A stretch of DNA of 64,000 nucleotides from Palaemon carinicauda (taxonomy: Eukaryota; Arthropoda; Malacostraca; Decapoda; Palaemonidae), in the NCBI RefSeq assembly GCF_036898095.1, contig NC_090763.1, positions 51,124,110 through 51,188,109 on the forward strand. Reading direction: 5' to 3'. Positions 1 to 12,215 of the stretch are shown here, piece after piece. The position numbers were made by a program, and so were the translations under genes. The notes below the pieces were generated by a model. The model did not search any database. It worked only from the letters and a program-made list of their open reading frames with translations, and had not been told where the DNA came from. Positions within the stretch are counted from its first letter, which is position 1; every line of letters starts with the position of its first letter.

Positions 1-604
1 TTTATTATGAAATACTAACCTCAGATAGTGAGACACTTTGGCCTGTCTTTTTTGTGCAATAATTCTATCCTGAGTTTATTACAGAGATGGCAACAATTCG
101 GAAATATCCTCACACAAATAGTTTGATCCAAAAGGAATTACTGTAGTATGTCCGGTAAAGTTTTGGATAATTCTGGATATTCCCTTGTAACTGAAATCCA
201 GAGCTCATCCAGTGTGGTTGAGCCAAACAATTCTTTTCAGGTTCGATAACTGAATAGCTCCAGTTGACACCGAGGTGGGGAAAATATAGCCAGTCTAAGT
301 CTTGGACGATGTTTCTAGGAAATGTAGGTAACATATTCATACTACAGTATTACAAGTATATTGTATACTATAATGAAAAGGGTGGTAAAAAATTTCAAAT
401 ACCAATTTACCACTATTTATTGCCTGGTACACCAAAACCTTTATGATTATCATTATCATTTTAATATCATCTGGAGACCCCAGAAAGATTCTTGTGACAA
501 TCTGGGAGTCGAGACCCCAAGGTCGAGAACCACTGTCCTAAAGAAAGACCAAGGTTAGCCTTTGAGGAAGCCAGTGTCCACTTCCTCTGTGCCCCTACCT
601 AGAG

Positions 605-1135
605 CAGCTCCAAAAGATCTCCCTTCGACGGGGAACAAGTGATCCCTAAAGAAGGCCAAAGCTAAAGAACGTCATCAATGGCGAAAGAATCCCCTTTGGC
701 CGAGGGTGGAGCCACTTGTTAGGGGAAGCGGTGGAGTCCTCTAATCCTAAGGGTTGTCTGGGGGTCAAACAGCCTCCGCTTCTACTCAATCGCTCCCAAC
801 GGGGGCCCAATCGAGCAGAACTTACATGGAGAGATCAAAACGACGAAGAAGGAAGTTGAGGTTTCTTCGCCTTTGAGGATGACTCTGAAGGAGACGAATC
901 CCTCATTGAATTCTTCTTACGCTGTCTGCCAAATCTATCTCACTGGGAGGATGGCCACTCCTGACATTCAGCACAAGGAGAATCCTGCCTACAAGCGTTT
1001 TCTGCAGGCCGGGCACCAGGAGTAAGGGTCCGTCTCGACCGGGGGACATCAAGGTGCCACATTGGCGCCCGTCAGGTCTAGGACACATACGCATGCAGAC
1101 CTCAACAGCAACACTCACACCTGTTGAGAAAAAAA
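605..1135 (-). pseudogene. Decayed retroelement ORF1 (zinc-knuckle-like), left-arm copy
   Basis: Read on the minus strand, the fragment begins with CPRPDGRQCGT, then in a shifted frame a CPAC motif, then a second pair of cysteines followed by EWPSSQWDRFGRRRKK. The same order (two Cys pairs, then an E-W-P-S-Q-W stretch and a basic tail) appears in the copies at 20381-20668 and 28800-29080. This is therefore the N-terminal part of one ORF1/gag-like family. Frameshifts and stops break it. Gag-like nucleic-acid binding is inferred from the Cys pattern and basic tail. The element class is not certain; DIRS-like is the best guess from the RT scrap at 26560-26870. Confidence 0.65.
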
Positions 1136-3389
1136 TTACACATTAGTCAAAGGCCAGTCAGGTATGATTATAGCGGTAAAGAGAGACAATTTTTGCTCTC
1201 AACTAAGCCAAACGGAAAAGTGACAATAGAACATAGGTGTGCATGTGAGCGGCGTAGCCGGTACTATCCCCTACCTCCACCGCTAGTTGCTAACTAGCGG
1301 TGAGTACTTATACCTCGCTAAAAGTCTTACGGCTAGTCTCCTAGCTTTGCCAACAGTATATTACCTAACTAGAGGGGCACTCATTAGAATGCAGACCCCC
1401 GCCGCGGCAGCTTAATCATCGACCTTTTGCTAGACTTTAACCTTATTTTTTACCGTACCATGTATTAATTGGTGCAGATTTTCATACAATCAAATATGAA
1501 CCAACTTTGAAGTCTCTGCGACAACAATGTCCAAACTTATGGCTGATTACGGGGATTGGATATCTTGCATGACCGTGACCTTGACCTTCCAAATTCTAAT
1601 AATTTTAGCTTTTTACATAATTGTTAATCCCTCTAAGTTTCATTACTCTATGATTAAAATTGTGGCCAGGAAGCTGTTAACAAACAAACACCCACGCACA
1701 AACAGGCGGTAAAACATAACCTCCTTTCAACTTCATTGGCGGAGGTGATAAAGAGAGAAAGGATTTGTATTAGTGACAGAACAAAGAGAGTTTACTTTAC
1801 ATCTTCACTCTACATGGCCAAAAACAAAAATGAGGTAATAGGCCTACAATTGGTAGGTGTGTGAGTGGGATGGATAGTCTACAACCCACTAACCCATACC
1901 TAAGTAGGGGACATTATTAACACCCAGCGTTCAAATTTACGGCTTGGATTCTAGCTACGCTGAAAACATATATCCATAGTAAACAGCAAATGGATAGTAT
2001 TTATGTACGCACATGTTTAGTGTAATTTCATCTATTTGGGTAATTGATTATCATCGATCATATTAAACACTCTCTGTTCAGTATACAGTACAGTACTGTA
2101 TAACTATCATTGTTCATCTGAAAGTAAAAATCAGTCCTGAAATAGTGACCCACAGGAATGGCATGCACAGCACATCCATGTACCAATTTCCAGAAGAGAG
2201 AAGTACAGTAGTAAGATTATTTTAAATAGCGAGAAAAGCAAAAACCATCTGAGGGACGTGATATGAATTATAGACAATTAGGATACTTTAATTTTCAGCC
2301 ACTTACATGAACAATTACGATTTCTTCAAATCATTTGTTTTTGGTGTTTACCCACCTAAATCCTAGGATTCCCACTGGGAAGCCCCATAATTGTTTTAAA
2401 GGGGAGGGGAGAATAGTTAAACTCACGAACTGGTAGTTTGTCCAAATATTCATGGTCAGAAATGAATAAAACACAAGGGAGCAAGTCGAAAAAATATATG
2501 GTTTGCGTACTTGGCTAGAAATTAAGGTATCAGATATCAACCGTTTCTATCTTTCGCGCATCACTCATTTTCCTTTTCCTCCACCTAAAACCTTGATTCT
2601 CACCTGAGGAGCCCCATTAGGCCTACTGTTTGTGTACGTATGGTGGTGGTAATTGGAAAACAATAAGCTTTGTGGAAGATAACACCATAACACAAAAATA
2701 ATAAGAAAACTAATAGCAAAAATGGTTTTGGAGCCTTTATAATTGGTTGGGACAAATTAGATCATTAACTAAAATATAGGTAATTACTTTAGCACAATAT
2801 TCCTATAATGTATAAGAACTGTTCCTAGTGTATTCATGGGTAATTTTGAATTATTCTGATCTAAACAATTGAGGGACACCAGTATTTATCATAATCTACA
2901 CGCTCAAATTCAAAATGTACAAGAACACCACCTAACCTAACCTAACCTAGGAGCCATACGCTCACCTACAACTCCAAACCTAACCCCCTTAGACTGCTGT
3001 ATCCTTAGTTGACTATAAAACTAAGTCTCAACCCTGTGTTTACTTTCCCACTGCTTTCACTCATGGCAGGGCTTCACTAAATCATATTTTAGACAAAGAA
3101 AAGTATAAGTTACTTTTTTTTGTCTAAAAAGAACCCATTTGATAAAATAATAAGAAAATTTATGCCAGTCGCAACATACTACATAGCTACACCCCATTGT
3201 TTTTCATGCAAAAATGGCTGAATGGATCTAACAAAAATTTACCCAAAATTCTTATCAACTAATAGCCAAAAAAAAAAAAAAAGAAAAAAAAAAAAAAAAA
3301 AAGTGCCAGTTAAAAAGCACCTAGCAGCAATACAAAGGTTCAACAAATGGCTGTAGTCGGAAGTGGATGGCTTTATTTTTGACAGATTT
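1136..3389. other. Non-coding arm sequence, no gene seen
   Basis: AT-rich sequence shared in mirror image with 16450-18600. It starts with the leader side of the ORF1 fragment (motifs such as ctagttgctaactagcgg near 1285). At 1505-1760 it has a segment ending in cctcctttcaacttcattggcggaggtg, which resembles the end of a dispersed TIR repeat seen at 58450-59271. An A-rich run lies at 3268-3302. Short open frames here have no recognisable domain. Confidence 0.6.
2931..2950 (-). repeat. Short TTAGG-type repeat (four units)
   Basis: Four consecutive CCTAA-type units, which is TTAGG on the minus strand, the ancestral arthropod telomere unit. The right-arm mirror at ~16798-16815 keeps three units. 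Too short to be a telomere; an interstitial tract or chance are both possible. Confidence 0.5.
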
Positions 3390-4134
3390 TTCCATTACGT
3401 TTCTTTTGGAACTGTTCGTAACGGCATTCATCGTACTACAAATATCTCCTTACTCAATTAAATTAATGATTTATTGACTTTTGCCCTACAGTAGCTGGCT
3501 TTGTTCATATTCCAACATTATCTCATTGATCCTACATTCTGGCAAGTCGAACATGTTTCACCAAACGCGTAAACCCTGGTTTTTAATGTATTTTGTGGTT
3601 CTTTGAACGTTTTTGATAAAGATTTCTGGCAGAAATCCATAATTTTTGAGTTAAGGGATAGTTGGCTACAATTGAAAAGCTATGGCTTTGCGTTAGTTAT
3701 CGTCATCAATAATGTTCGAAATTCCTTAAAATTTAGTGTACGTGTCTAATTGTGTTGATATTTGAGTTAACTTTTTTAAAGTTTGTTTTCCGTCAGTCGT
3801 CATAAAAAGAAGCAAGATACTGTAATCAAAACCGATTAATAGTAATGAAACACGTCAAAACGCTAGAGCTTATGTTTGCCAAGATTTTCCAAATGCACAG
3901 AAAACAGGATTTTGCCTCCCATTTTCTATGGAGTCATGCGTACTTTGTAACAGTGTTCATCGTATTACAAATAACTCCTTTTACTTGATTGAGCTTTTGA
4001 TTTATTGGTTTTTGCTCTGCTGTATGCTCACTTCACTCGCTACTAAACATTATCTCACTGCTCCTATGCTCTGGCAGGCGGACTATGTTTCACTAAGCAC
4101 ATTATCCCTGTGGGCTACTATTTTGGCATTACAG
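3390..4134. repeat. Two diverged ~200-bp copies of one segment
   Basis: The stretch at ~3396-3590 (starting near cattacgtttcttttggaac) and that at ~3915-4120 (starting near cattttctatggagtcatg) share order and many words: gtaacggcattcatcgta / gtaacagtgttcatcgta, tgatttattg, cattatctca, ctggcaag / ctggcagg. They are diverged copies of an internal duplication. In the right arm the two copies are separated by a further ~450 bp (15740-16190) that is missing here. Confidence 0.65.
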
Positions 4135-4137
4135 TAA

Positions 4138-4435
4138 CCCTTTTACCCCCAATGAACGTACTGGTACGTTTCACAAAACTCATCCCTTTACCCCCTAAGA
4201 CGTACTGGTACGTCCTTGCAAAAAACTGCTATTCACATTTTTTTTGGCATATTTTTCATAACTTCATGAAAAACTTCAGGCATTTTCCAAAAGAATGAGA
4301 CCAACCTGACCTCTCTATGGTGAAAATTAAGGCTGTTAGAGCAATTTAAAAAATATATATTGCAAAATGTGCTTGAAAAAAAAATGCCTGGGGGTTAAGG
4401 GTTGGAAAGTTCCAAATAGCCTGGGGGTAAAAGGG
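4138..4435 (+). mobile_element. TTAA-flanked MITE (piggyBac-like), copy 1
   Basis: The ends are inverted repeats, CCCTTTTACCCCC at the left and GGGGGTAAAAGGG at the right, flanked by GTAA (4134-4137) and TTAA (4436-4439). A TTAA target and CCC-starting terminal repeats fit the piggyBac superfamily. There is no coding capacity. Related copies are at 14696-15177 and 49902-50145. It contains two copies of a short module around the word acgtactggtacgt, which the mirror copy in the right arm has amplified. Confidence 0.75.
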
Positions 4436-4889
4436 TTAATTATCACTTACACAGAATTAGAGGGGTGAATACCTTAACGCTCCAGGATCTATTCGAACAT
4501 GGATTTGGCTTACATTTCAACTGATCAGACTAAATATATCAAACACAGGTTTCTACCTAACCCTTTTGTTATGAACATGATTAATAATATAAGACCTATG
4601 ATTATACTGCATATTCCAGTACTGAAAATGAATAAAAGAGGTTTAAAATATAATACGTTGGGCCCTTTTTTCTGTTCCATCAAGTAACTTGAGACAAAAA
4701 CACCACTTACCAGTGGTTTTCTGAACTACCGGATGGAACGAGACTCCTATGTGTGCTAGGACGACATAAGGAGCAAAACGATTACATCATCAAAATCTGT
4801 AACTTTGTTAATAGAGGTTTCTGCAAGTAGTATATAGTATTCAAAATTAGTGTATTTGCAAAGATCTATTTAATTATAAAAGTTTCAAT

Positions 4890-5795
4890 GCCCTAAATAA
4901 TAAAGCCTTTGACAGTGTACACCAGTGTGACGGTCTGAACGATCCCCCGGTCTCAGAATTCTCCTTGATAATCGGCGCATGCGCGAACATTACCGTTTGC
5001 CAGTGCATACGAGGTTGATGTTTTATTTTCCCATAATGTTAGCGTGCGCAGCTCAACATTACCGCTTGCCAGTACATACGAGCTTGATGTTTTATTTTCA
5101 TGCGAGCGAAGCAAGCTAATGCCGGAAAAGAACCATTATACAATGTCAAGGAGAATTCTGAGACCGGGGGATCGTTCAGACCGTCACACCGGCCAATTTT
5201 GTGGAGAGTCATGAGAGAAAGGATTTAAATATGTAGGAACTATCACCTCTAATAGAGGGTCTTTAAAAGTGGAGTTAAATGAAAGATTAAAAAAACAAAT
5301 CAGACAAAGGCTATGTTAAGTCAAATTTGGAAATTAAATCACCTGAAATTCCATATGAAAATCAGGTTATATATCAGTTTAGTGAGATTGGTGTTACTGT
5401 ATGGACACGAGTCATGGTATGACAATGAAACAATACCCAACAGGATTAGCCCTCAGAAGAAAATTGGGAGTTAAATGCGGGAAAGGATTATAAATGAAAC
5501 TATAATACTCAAGTGCCAAATGTGGAAGAGATTATGGTGAGGGGTAGATGCAGATATTTGGGCATGCTCTTCGCACTCCCCAAGATAGGTTAGTTCAACA
5601 AACGTTCAACTGGGCTACACAAGGCAATAGCAGAGTTGGAAGACCTAGGCCTACATGGCTGAGGACTATGAAGCCTGAAGTAGTAGATGATGAATGGAGA
5701 AGTATTGATTTAAAAGCTCAAAATAGAGACGGCTGGTAAAATCTAACCGAGGTACTTTGCGTCAATAGGCGTAGGGGGAGACGATGATGATGAAA
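4890..5795 (+). pseudogene. 5'-truncated RTE-like LINE, C-terminal part, left-arm copy
   Basis: Reading + strand, the RT palm word AFDSVHQ is followed by a deletion to sequence before FGHALRTPQDRLVQQTF, VGRPRPTWLRTMKPEV and finally NLTEVLCVNRRR before a GAT-rich tail. The AFDSVH-to-LRTPQ-to-CVNRR order also occurs in the LINE at 38385-40245, which carries the RT core between. The copy is broken by frameshifts and stops and is interrupted by the MITE at 4926-5188. It is 5' truncated, as is usual for target-primed reverse transcription. The family name (RTE-like) is from memory of similar arthropod elements. Confidence 0.8.
4926..5188. mobile_element. 263-bp MITE with ~42-bp terminal inverted repeats
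   Basis: The left end TGTGACGGTCTGAACGATCC (4926) is mirrored at the right end ending in CCGTCACA (5188); the inverted match continues for about 42 bp through cccccggtctcagaattctcctt. Flanks are CCAG (4922-4925) and CCGG (5189-5192), consistent with a 4-bp target duplication with one change. The right arm at 14207-14210 has the uninterrupted sequence, so this is a clean insertion with an empty site in the same window. No protein is encoded. Superfamily unknown. Confidence 0.85.
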
Positions 5796-5825
5796 TAATA
5801 TTGAACCATTCTAATACAGTATTAA

Positions 5826-6190
5826 ACCGGATTCAAAATAGTGCATTATCAAAGCTCTTTTCAATTATGTTAGTTCCAAGATCCTAACTAATATTGCACT
5901 GTTCTATAGCAAAGCCAACAAGGACATCAAATTCTAAATGTAGGCCTAGGCCTAGTTATTCACCAGTGCATACTTAACATTTTGTGATAAAGATTAAAAT
6001 CCTCTTGAACCGGACTCAAAATAGTGCATTATCAAAACTATATTCAATTATGTGAGTTCCAATATCGTAACTAATATTGCAATGTTCTATAAACCAACAA
6101 GGTCATCGAAATCCTAAATGTAGGCCTAGGCCTAGTTATTCACCTGTGCATACTTCACACTTTGTGGTAAAGATTAAAATCCCATTTTCC
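5826..6190. repeat. Tandem duplication, 183-bp period
   Basis: The unit starts accggattcaaaatagtgc at 5826 and again accggactcaaaatagtgc at 6009. Each unit contains the self-complementary word taggcctaggccta. The same two-unit structure exists in the right arm (13230-13600), so the duplication predates the arms. Confidence 0.8.
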
Positions 6191-7245
6191 GTATCATTGC
6201 ACTTAACTGAACTTGTAGTATCTTGAAACACCAATGAGCAAGGTTATGCCTTAGAGGTTAAGTAGTTTTAAAAACCTTTTATGGTAGAAAATGTTGCCCC
6301 GTCCTTAACTAGAATAAAACCGTCTTTTCTTTCTTGAGTGTTACTACGGTATTTCAAAAAGAGAAAAAAAAAAGGTTATACCTGGATTATATGTCTGATC
6401 TGCATTTTATTGGGAATTAAAATCTAATTTTTAAAATAGAAAAACAAACATACCATACTTACTTAAAATAATTTCGGGGGAGCGTCCATGTCGGCATTGG
6501 ACTGGCACTTGGGACTTCAAGGTACTTGACCAAAAAAAAAAAACAAGCCTTGGCGTTTACGAGCACAAGAAATTAACCACAAAGTTTAGTAATTAGCTGC
6601 CACGAGATATATCAATTAATAATAACGAATAACAATAATAACGAATGATAACGTAGATAAAATAACACACTAACAGGAAGCACATCCAAGGTTTGGTTTA
6701 CCGTGACTCGAGCTGACAACCAGCTTTTTCGCGGAGTAAGCAAAGTCTTTTAAAACTTTTTATTGAATAAAATTAAAGTAACAATAGTTGAAAATTTAAA
6801 CAGATGAGCCAAAAAATATTTAATAATCTTCGCTATCATAGAGGAAAGCAATTAGGGCAATAATACTACATATGCATATGTGAAATGTGTCATATGCACA
6901 TTGCAATGTGTCCATGCACATAATAGACAACGTGGCACCAATGTACCTCCGAAATTCCAACAATTTTTGAATCACTCTAAATAAAGGTAGAAGTTTCATT
7001 CGGACAATTTCTTTTAAATTTATTAAAAATAACTAAGCACAGTTCAACCTTTCCCGATATTCATTTAGGCAAGGCATTGATTATCCCAGATGGCTATAAT
7101 TAGGCAAAATGGATCAGTATCATAAGGATATGTGACTGGGTTGCCGTTTAGTAAATAGAGACAAGACATTTATATAAAGGTGCCTAATCCCGTGGTAGCA
7201 TGATGTCTGGGTTCATGTTTAGGTAGGATTGACTTCTTTACACAA
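6191..7245. other. Non-coding arm sequence, no gene seen
   Basis: AT-rich sequence mirrored at ~12210-13230. It holds poly-A runs (6362-6372 and 6532-6543) and short ATAA-type runs near 6615-6665. No splice-bounded or long open frame with a recognisable domain. Confidence 0.6.
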
Positions 7246-7505
7246 TAAAGCGAGGCCCTTTAAAATGTCGATGAGGCAAAGCCATTTATAAATAACGACG
7301 AGGGGATCCCTTTAAAATTTACGTGGGCCTTAAAAATCACCATATGGCGAGGCCCTTTGTAAATGTCGATGAGGCGAGGCCATTTAATAAGGACGAAGAG
7401 GGGATACCTTTAAAATTAACTTAGGCCTTTAAAAATTACCATATTGCGAGGCCCTTTGCAAATGTCGATGAGAGGAAGCCATTTTAAAATGACGATAAGG
7501 ATGAG
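7246..7505. repeat. Tandem repeat, ~98-bp period, about 2.6 copies
   Basis: The unit word cgaggccctttnnaaatgtcgatgag begins near 7251, 7348 and 7447 (spacings 97 and 99). The right arm holds only two of these units (12040-12215), a copy-number difference between the arms. Confidence 0.8.
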
Positions 7506-7772
7506 ACCCTTTTCATCAGTCGTTTGTACAGTAAACACTTCTATTACCACACACCCGTTATCTCTTCCACCAGCTGATATAGGCTTTTAGTATAACAGCC
7601 CTCAAACTTTGTTTGTGTTTGTGATGTTTTGTGTTAGCAGCCGATGATTTGGGACTTCTTCTTCTGTTGATTACTCGGAGCTTTTCTGAAAATTGATGAC
7701 TATGAAGCTCGTTAAAACGAACGTTAAAGGGAAAATGGTTAAGAAATGGCTATTAGAAAATGAAATTTTCCC

Positions 7773-7884
<112 letters not shown>

Positions 7885-7909
7885 ATGAAACAAGAATGGA
7901 ATTTTTCGC

Positions 7910-8235
7910 AAGTCCTAAAAGAATTCGGAAGAAAATCTTCTCTGATTTCCAAATGGCTTCAGAAGAAATAGCCATAGACTAAGCATGGAATTTTGAATGC
8001 CTCCAGAACGGAATCTCAGAACGGTATCGGAAGAAAACTTTCCCGGATTTCCAAATGGCTTTAGAAAAAATAGCCATAGACTTAGCATGGAATTCTGAAT
8101 GCCTCCAGAGCGGAATCTCAGAACGGTTTCGGAAGAAAACTTTCCCGAATTTCCAAAAGCCTTCAAAGGAGATAGCCGTATACTTAACATGGATTTCTGA
8201 ATGACTCCAGAACTGAAATTTCCAGGAGCAGTCCT
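7910..8235. repeat. Tandem repeat, 102-bp period, ~3 copies
   Basis: The word tcggaagaaaa recurs at 7925, 8027 and 8129, exactly 102 bp apart. Because 102 is a multiple of three, a minus-strand frame stays open across the units and gives a 34-residue repeated peptide. No known domain is seen; the open frame is probably a by-product of the period. Confidence 0.8.
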
Positions 8236-8324
8236 GAACAACTCCCCGAGCTTCAAATGACTTCTGAAGACCTGATCTTCATTTTTTTCAAACGTAGCCT
8301 GCAACACCTCACATGATCTGTATG

Positions 8325-8390
8325 TAATTGGCGAAATCTAACCAAGGAATTGCGCATCAATAGGAGTGAGAGGAAATGAGTTGATGACTG
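8325..8390 (+). repeat. Detached 3' tail of the RTE-like LINE
   Basis: The sequence aatctaaccaaggaattg, catcaataggagtgaga and a GATGA word matches the extreme 3' end of the LINE at 5735-5795. It is a very short 5'-truncated copy. Confidence 0.6.
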
Positions 8391-9094
8391 GGAGAAGGAT
8401 TTCACTTAACTCACAGAGATTGCGTTCTGGTGGAATAGGAAGCTGCCGGTAAGAATTATGTGTTACGTCTTCGGAACACCATCAACTACAGATGGTTTTG
8501 GTTGCTGCCGAAGTTGCCGATCGTTCGTTTTATATCGCCCGACCTATAGAAAGACACGGAATCTTCCGTTGGCATCTGAGCTTTGAAGATCATAATGTAT
8601 GCGCCTTGAAGGATCCTTTGCTTGGGCTTTTGCGACGGTGTCTTATTAAAGGAGACTCTTGGAAAAAGTACGAGGCTTTGTATCGGTGCAAAAACGTATT
8701 GCGGGGAATGAGGATGGAGGCAGAATGGTTCAACTGAACGGTGAGTGACGTGTAGTTCTTCAACAGTCTTGTCCCAAAATTTGCCATTGAAATAAGGACA
8801 TATCCAGACGACAACAGGTAAATATATCATGTTGCTTGTCATTTACTTTGGCATGATAGTGTATGCGGAGAAATCTATAGTATTCCTCTCTTTACTCATT
8901 GCCCAGATAGGTAAAGAATAAATGCCTTCAATTTCCCAGAGGAATCTGATGAAGTGAGGACTCGCGGCACTGAAATCTCTTTTGAAATCTAGAAGGACAC
9001 TGACGAACTAAGGAAAAGAGACAATGAAATCTCGAAAGAAACATAATCTAATGAAAGAAGATCTTGAAAACTAGAAGACAGGAGAGAACAGCGA
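8391..9094. other. Spacer between tandem arrays, no gene supported
   Basis: Open frames exist on both strands at 8486-8842 (118 aa minus, 81 aa plus) but neither has a recognisable domain. From 8880 the sequence becomes purine-rich on the + strand and grades into the minisatellite. Confidence 0.5.
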
Positions 9095-11105
9095 AGAGGA
9101 GCCTATAATGCCAGAGGTAAGACACCTAAAAATAGAGAGCCTCTAATGCTAGAAGTAAGGCACCTCAAAATATAGATCGAAGATCCTCTAATGCTAAAAG
9201 TATGGAACCTAGAAATATATGTCAAAGAACTTCTAATGCTAGAAGTGTGGGAGTTAAGAGAGAGGTCAAAGAACTTCTAATGTTAGAGGTGTGGGAGCTA
9301 TAAAGAGAAGTCAAAGAACTTCTGAAGCTTGAGGTAAGGGAGCTAAAAAGAGGTCAAAGAACTTCTATTGCTAGAGGTATGGGAGCTAAAAAGAGGTCAA
9401 AGAACTTCTAATGCTAGAGGTGTGGGAGCTAAAAAGAAGTCAAAGAACTTCTAATGCTAAAGGTGTGGGAGCTAAAAAGAGGTAAAAGAACTTCTAATGC
9501 TAGAGGTGTGGGAGCTAAAAAGAGGTCAAAGAACTTCTAATGCTAGAGGTGTGGGAGCTAAAAAGAAATCAAAGAACTTCTAATGCAAGGGGTCTGGGAG
9601 CTAAAAAGAGGTCAAAGAACTTCTAATGCAAAGGGTGTTGAAGCTAAAAAGAGGTCAAAGAACTTCTAATGCAAGGGGTGTGGGAGCTAAAAAGAGGTCA
9701 AAGAACTTCTAATGCAAGGGGTGGGGGAGCTAAAAAGAAGTCAAAGAACTTCTAATGCAAGGGATGTGGGAGCTAAAAAGAAGTCAAAGAACTTCTAATG
9801 CAAGGGGTGGGGGAGCTAAAAAGAGGTCAAAGAACTTCTAATGCAAGGGGTGTGGGAGCTAAAAATAGGTCAAAGAACTTCTAATGCAAGGGGTGGGGGA
9901 GCTAAAAAGAGGTCAAAGAATTTCTAATGTAAGGGGTGTGGGAGCTAAAAAGAGGTCAAAGAACTTCTAATGCAAGGGGTGTGGGAGCTAAAAAGAGGTT
10001 AAAGAACTTCCAATTCCAAGGGGTGTGGGAGCTAATAAGAGGTCAAAGAACTTCTAATGCAAGGGGTGGGGGAGCTAAAAAGAGGTCAAAGAACTTCTAA
10101 TGCAAGGGGCGTGGGAGCTAAAAATAGGTCAAAGAACTTCTAATGCAAGGGGTATGGGAGCTAAAAAGAGGTAAAAGAACTTCTAATGCAAGGGGTGGGG
10201 AGCTAAAAAGAGGTCAAAGAACTTCTAATGCAAGGGGTGTGGGTGCTAACACGAGGTCAAAGAACTTCTAATGCAAGGGGTATGGGAGCTAAAAGAGGTC
10301 AAAGAACTTCTAATGCAAGGGGTGGGGGAGCTAAAAAGGGGTCAAAGTACTTCTAATGCAAGGGGTGGGGGAGCTAAAAAGAGGTCAAAGAACTTCTAAT
10401 GCAAGGGGTGTGGGAGCTAAATAGATGTCAAAGAACTTCTAATGCAAGGGGTGTGGGAGCTAAAAAGAGGTCAAAGAACTTCTAATGCAAGGGGTGTGGG
10501 AGCTAACAAGAGGTCAAAGAACTTCTAATGAAAGGGGTGTGGGAGCTAAAAAGAGGTCAAAGAACTTCTAATGCAAGGGGTGTGGGAGCTAACAAGAGGT
10601 CAAAGAACTTCTAATGCAAGGGGTGGGGAAGCTAAAAAGAGGTCAAAGAACTTCTATTGCAAGGGGTGTGGGAGCTAAAAAGAGGTCAAAGAATTTCTAA
10701 TGCAAGGGGTGGGGGAGCTAAAAAGAGATCAAAGAACTTCTAATGCAAGGGGTGGGGGAGCTAAAAAAAGGTCAAAGAACTTCTAATGCAAGGGGTGGGG
10801 GAGCTAAAAAGAGGTCAAAGAACTTCTAATGCAAGGGGTATGGGAGCTAAAAAGAGGTCAAAGAACTTATAATGCAAGTGGTGTGGGAGCTAAAAAGAGG
10901 TCAAAGAACTTCTAATTCAAGGGGTGTGGGATCTAAAAAGAGGTCAAAGAACTTCTAATGCAGGGGGTGTGGGATCTAAAAAGAGGTCAAAGAACTTCTA
11001 ATGCAAGGGGTGTGGGAGCTATAAAGAGGTCAAAGAACTTCTAATGCAAGGGGTGGGGGAGCTAAAAAGAGGTCAAAGAACTTCTGATGCAAGGAGTGGG
11101 GGATA
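9095..11105 (+). repeat. 43-bp minisatellite array, ~46 units
   Basis: The unit reads gtcaaagaacttctaatgc, then aaggggtgtgggagct, then aaaaagag: 43 bp. The first units (9095-9330) are heavily diverged. Units from ~9330 to 9570 carry the variant tgctagaggtgtggg. Units from ~9580 onward carry tgcaaggggtgtggg and are nearly uniform. There is no unique spacer sequence between units, and 43 is not a multiple of three, so it is neither CRISPR nor a coding repeat. Confidence 0.95.
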
Positions 11106-11762
11106 GATGTAGCCAGCGAGGCTTTGGGGAAGGCGCGGCGGCGTCTGTGTTCTTTCTGATGCGTAAACTTTATTAAATACAAGTAAAAACAGGGCATTAA
11201 ATACTTATCATAAATACTAAACTCTTTCTTATCTTGACAGCACAAATTAAATCTTTCAAGTTCCAACATGTAACTAAGCGCTCCCGAAACACGAGTCAAC
11301 CTTTTACTTCTGCTTGGAGGATATCCTCGCAAGTAAAAGGTAATCATTATGAATATGGAAAGAAAGATTTGCTTATACTTCTACCCAAGACCCACTTCTT
11401 CATGTGGGTCCTGCTTCTACCTTTTGCTTCAGAGAATTACCTTGTACTTCTACCTTATGCTTACAAGGATATCCTTCATTTTTATGAATACCTCCTAATT
11501 TATATTTCATGAATACATTTTTAAAATACATAGGTATTATATGTGACAATTTACAGGATTCTGAGAAGTTTTTTGTTTTTAAGAAGCACATGATTAATAA
11601 ATGAAATTAGAAAATCTATCTATCATAGTTTTTAATTTCTAACTTATTTTCTTATCAATATGATATAATGTAGGCCTATACATCTTATCTCCCGAATTAA
11701 TTCGGGCCAGCTCTCTATGAGTCAAATTTGACTCATATTGCTGGTAAATCTTCATCCCACGA
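11106..11762. other. Unique spacer segment, no gene supported
   Basis: A short GC-rich patch (gcgcggcggcgtctg near 11133) is followed by AT-rich sequence. There is a self-complementary word gagtcaaatttgactc at 11718-11733. A + strand frame at 11234-11512 lacks any recognisable domain. Confidence 0.5.
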
Positions 11763-12039
11763 ATAATAATAATAATAATGGAGAAAATTTCATTTTCTAA
11801 TTGCCATTTCTTAACCATTTTACCTTTAATGTTCGTTTTAACGAGCTTCATAGTCATCAATTTTCAGAAAAGCTCCGGGTAATCAACAGAAGAAGAAGTC
11901 CTAAATCATCGGCTGCTAACACAAAACATTACAAATATAAACAAAGTTTGAGGGATGTTATATTGAGAGCCTATGTCAGCTGGTGGAAGAGATAACGGGT
12001 GTGTGGTAATAGAAGTGTTTACTGTACAAACGACTGATT

Positions 12040-12215
12040 AAAAGGGTCTCATCCTTATCGTCATTCTTAAATGGCTTCCTCTCATCGACATTTTCAAAGG
12101 GCCTCGCCATATGGGAATTTTTAAGGCCTACGTAAATTTTAAAGGGATTCCCCTCATTGTCATTTTTAAATATCCTCGCCTCATCGACATTTTAAAGGGC
12201 CTCGCCTCATTGTGT
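12040..12215. repeat. ~98-bp tandem repeat, two copies (right arm)
   Basis: Mirror of 7246-7505 with one unit fewer; the word gggcctcgcc recurs about 97 bp apart near 12099 and 12197. Confidence 0.7.

Noticed and set aside
2931..2950. Telomere or telomere-seeded break repair
   Set aside because: Only four TTAGG-type units; too short to distinguish from chance.
9095..11105. CRISPR-like array of regular repeats
   Set aside because: The 43-bp units are directly adjacent with no unique spacers, and the setting is eukaryotic. It is a minisatellite.
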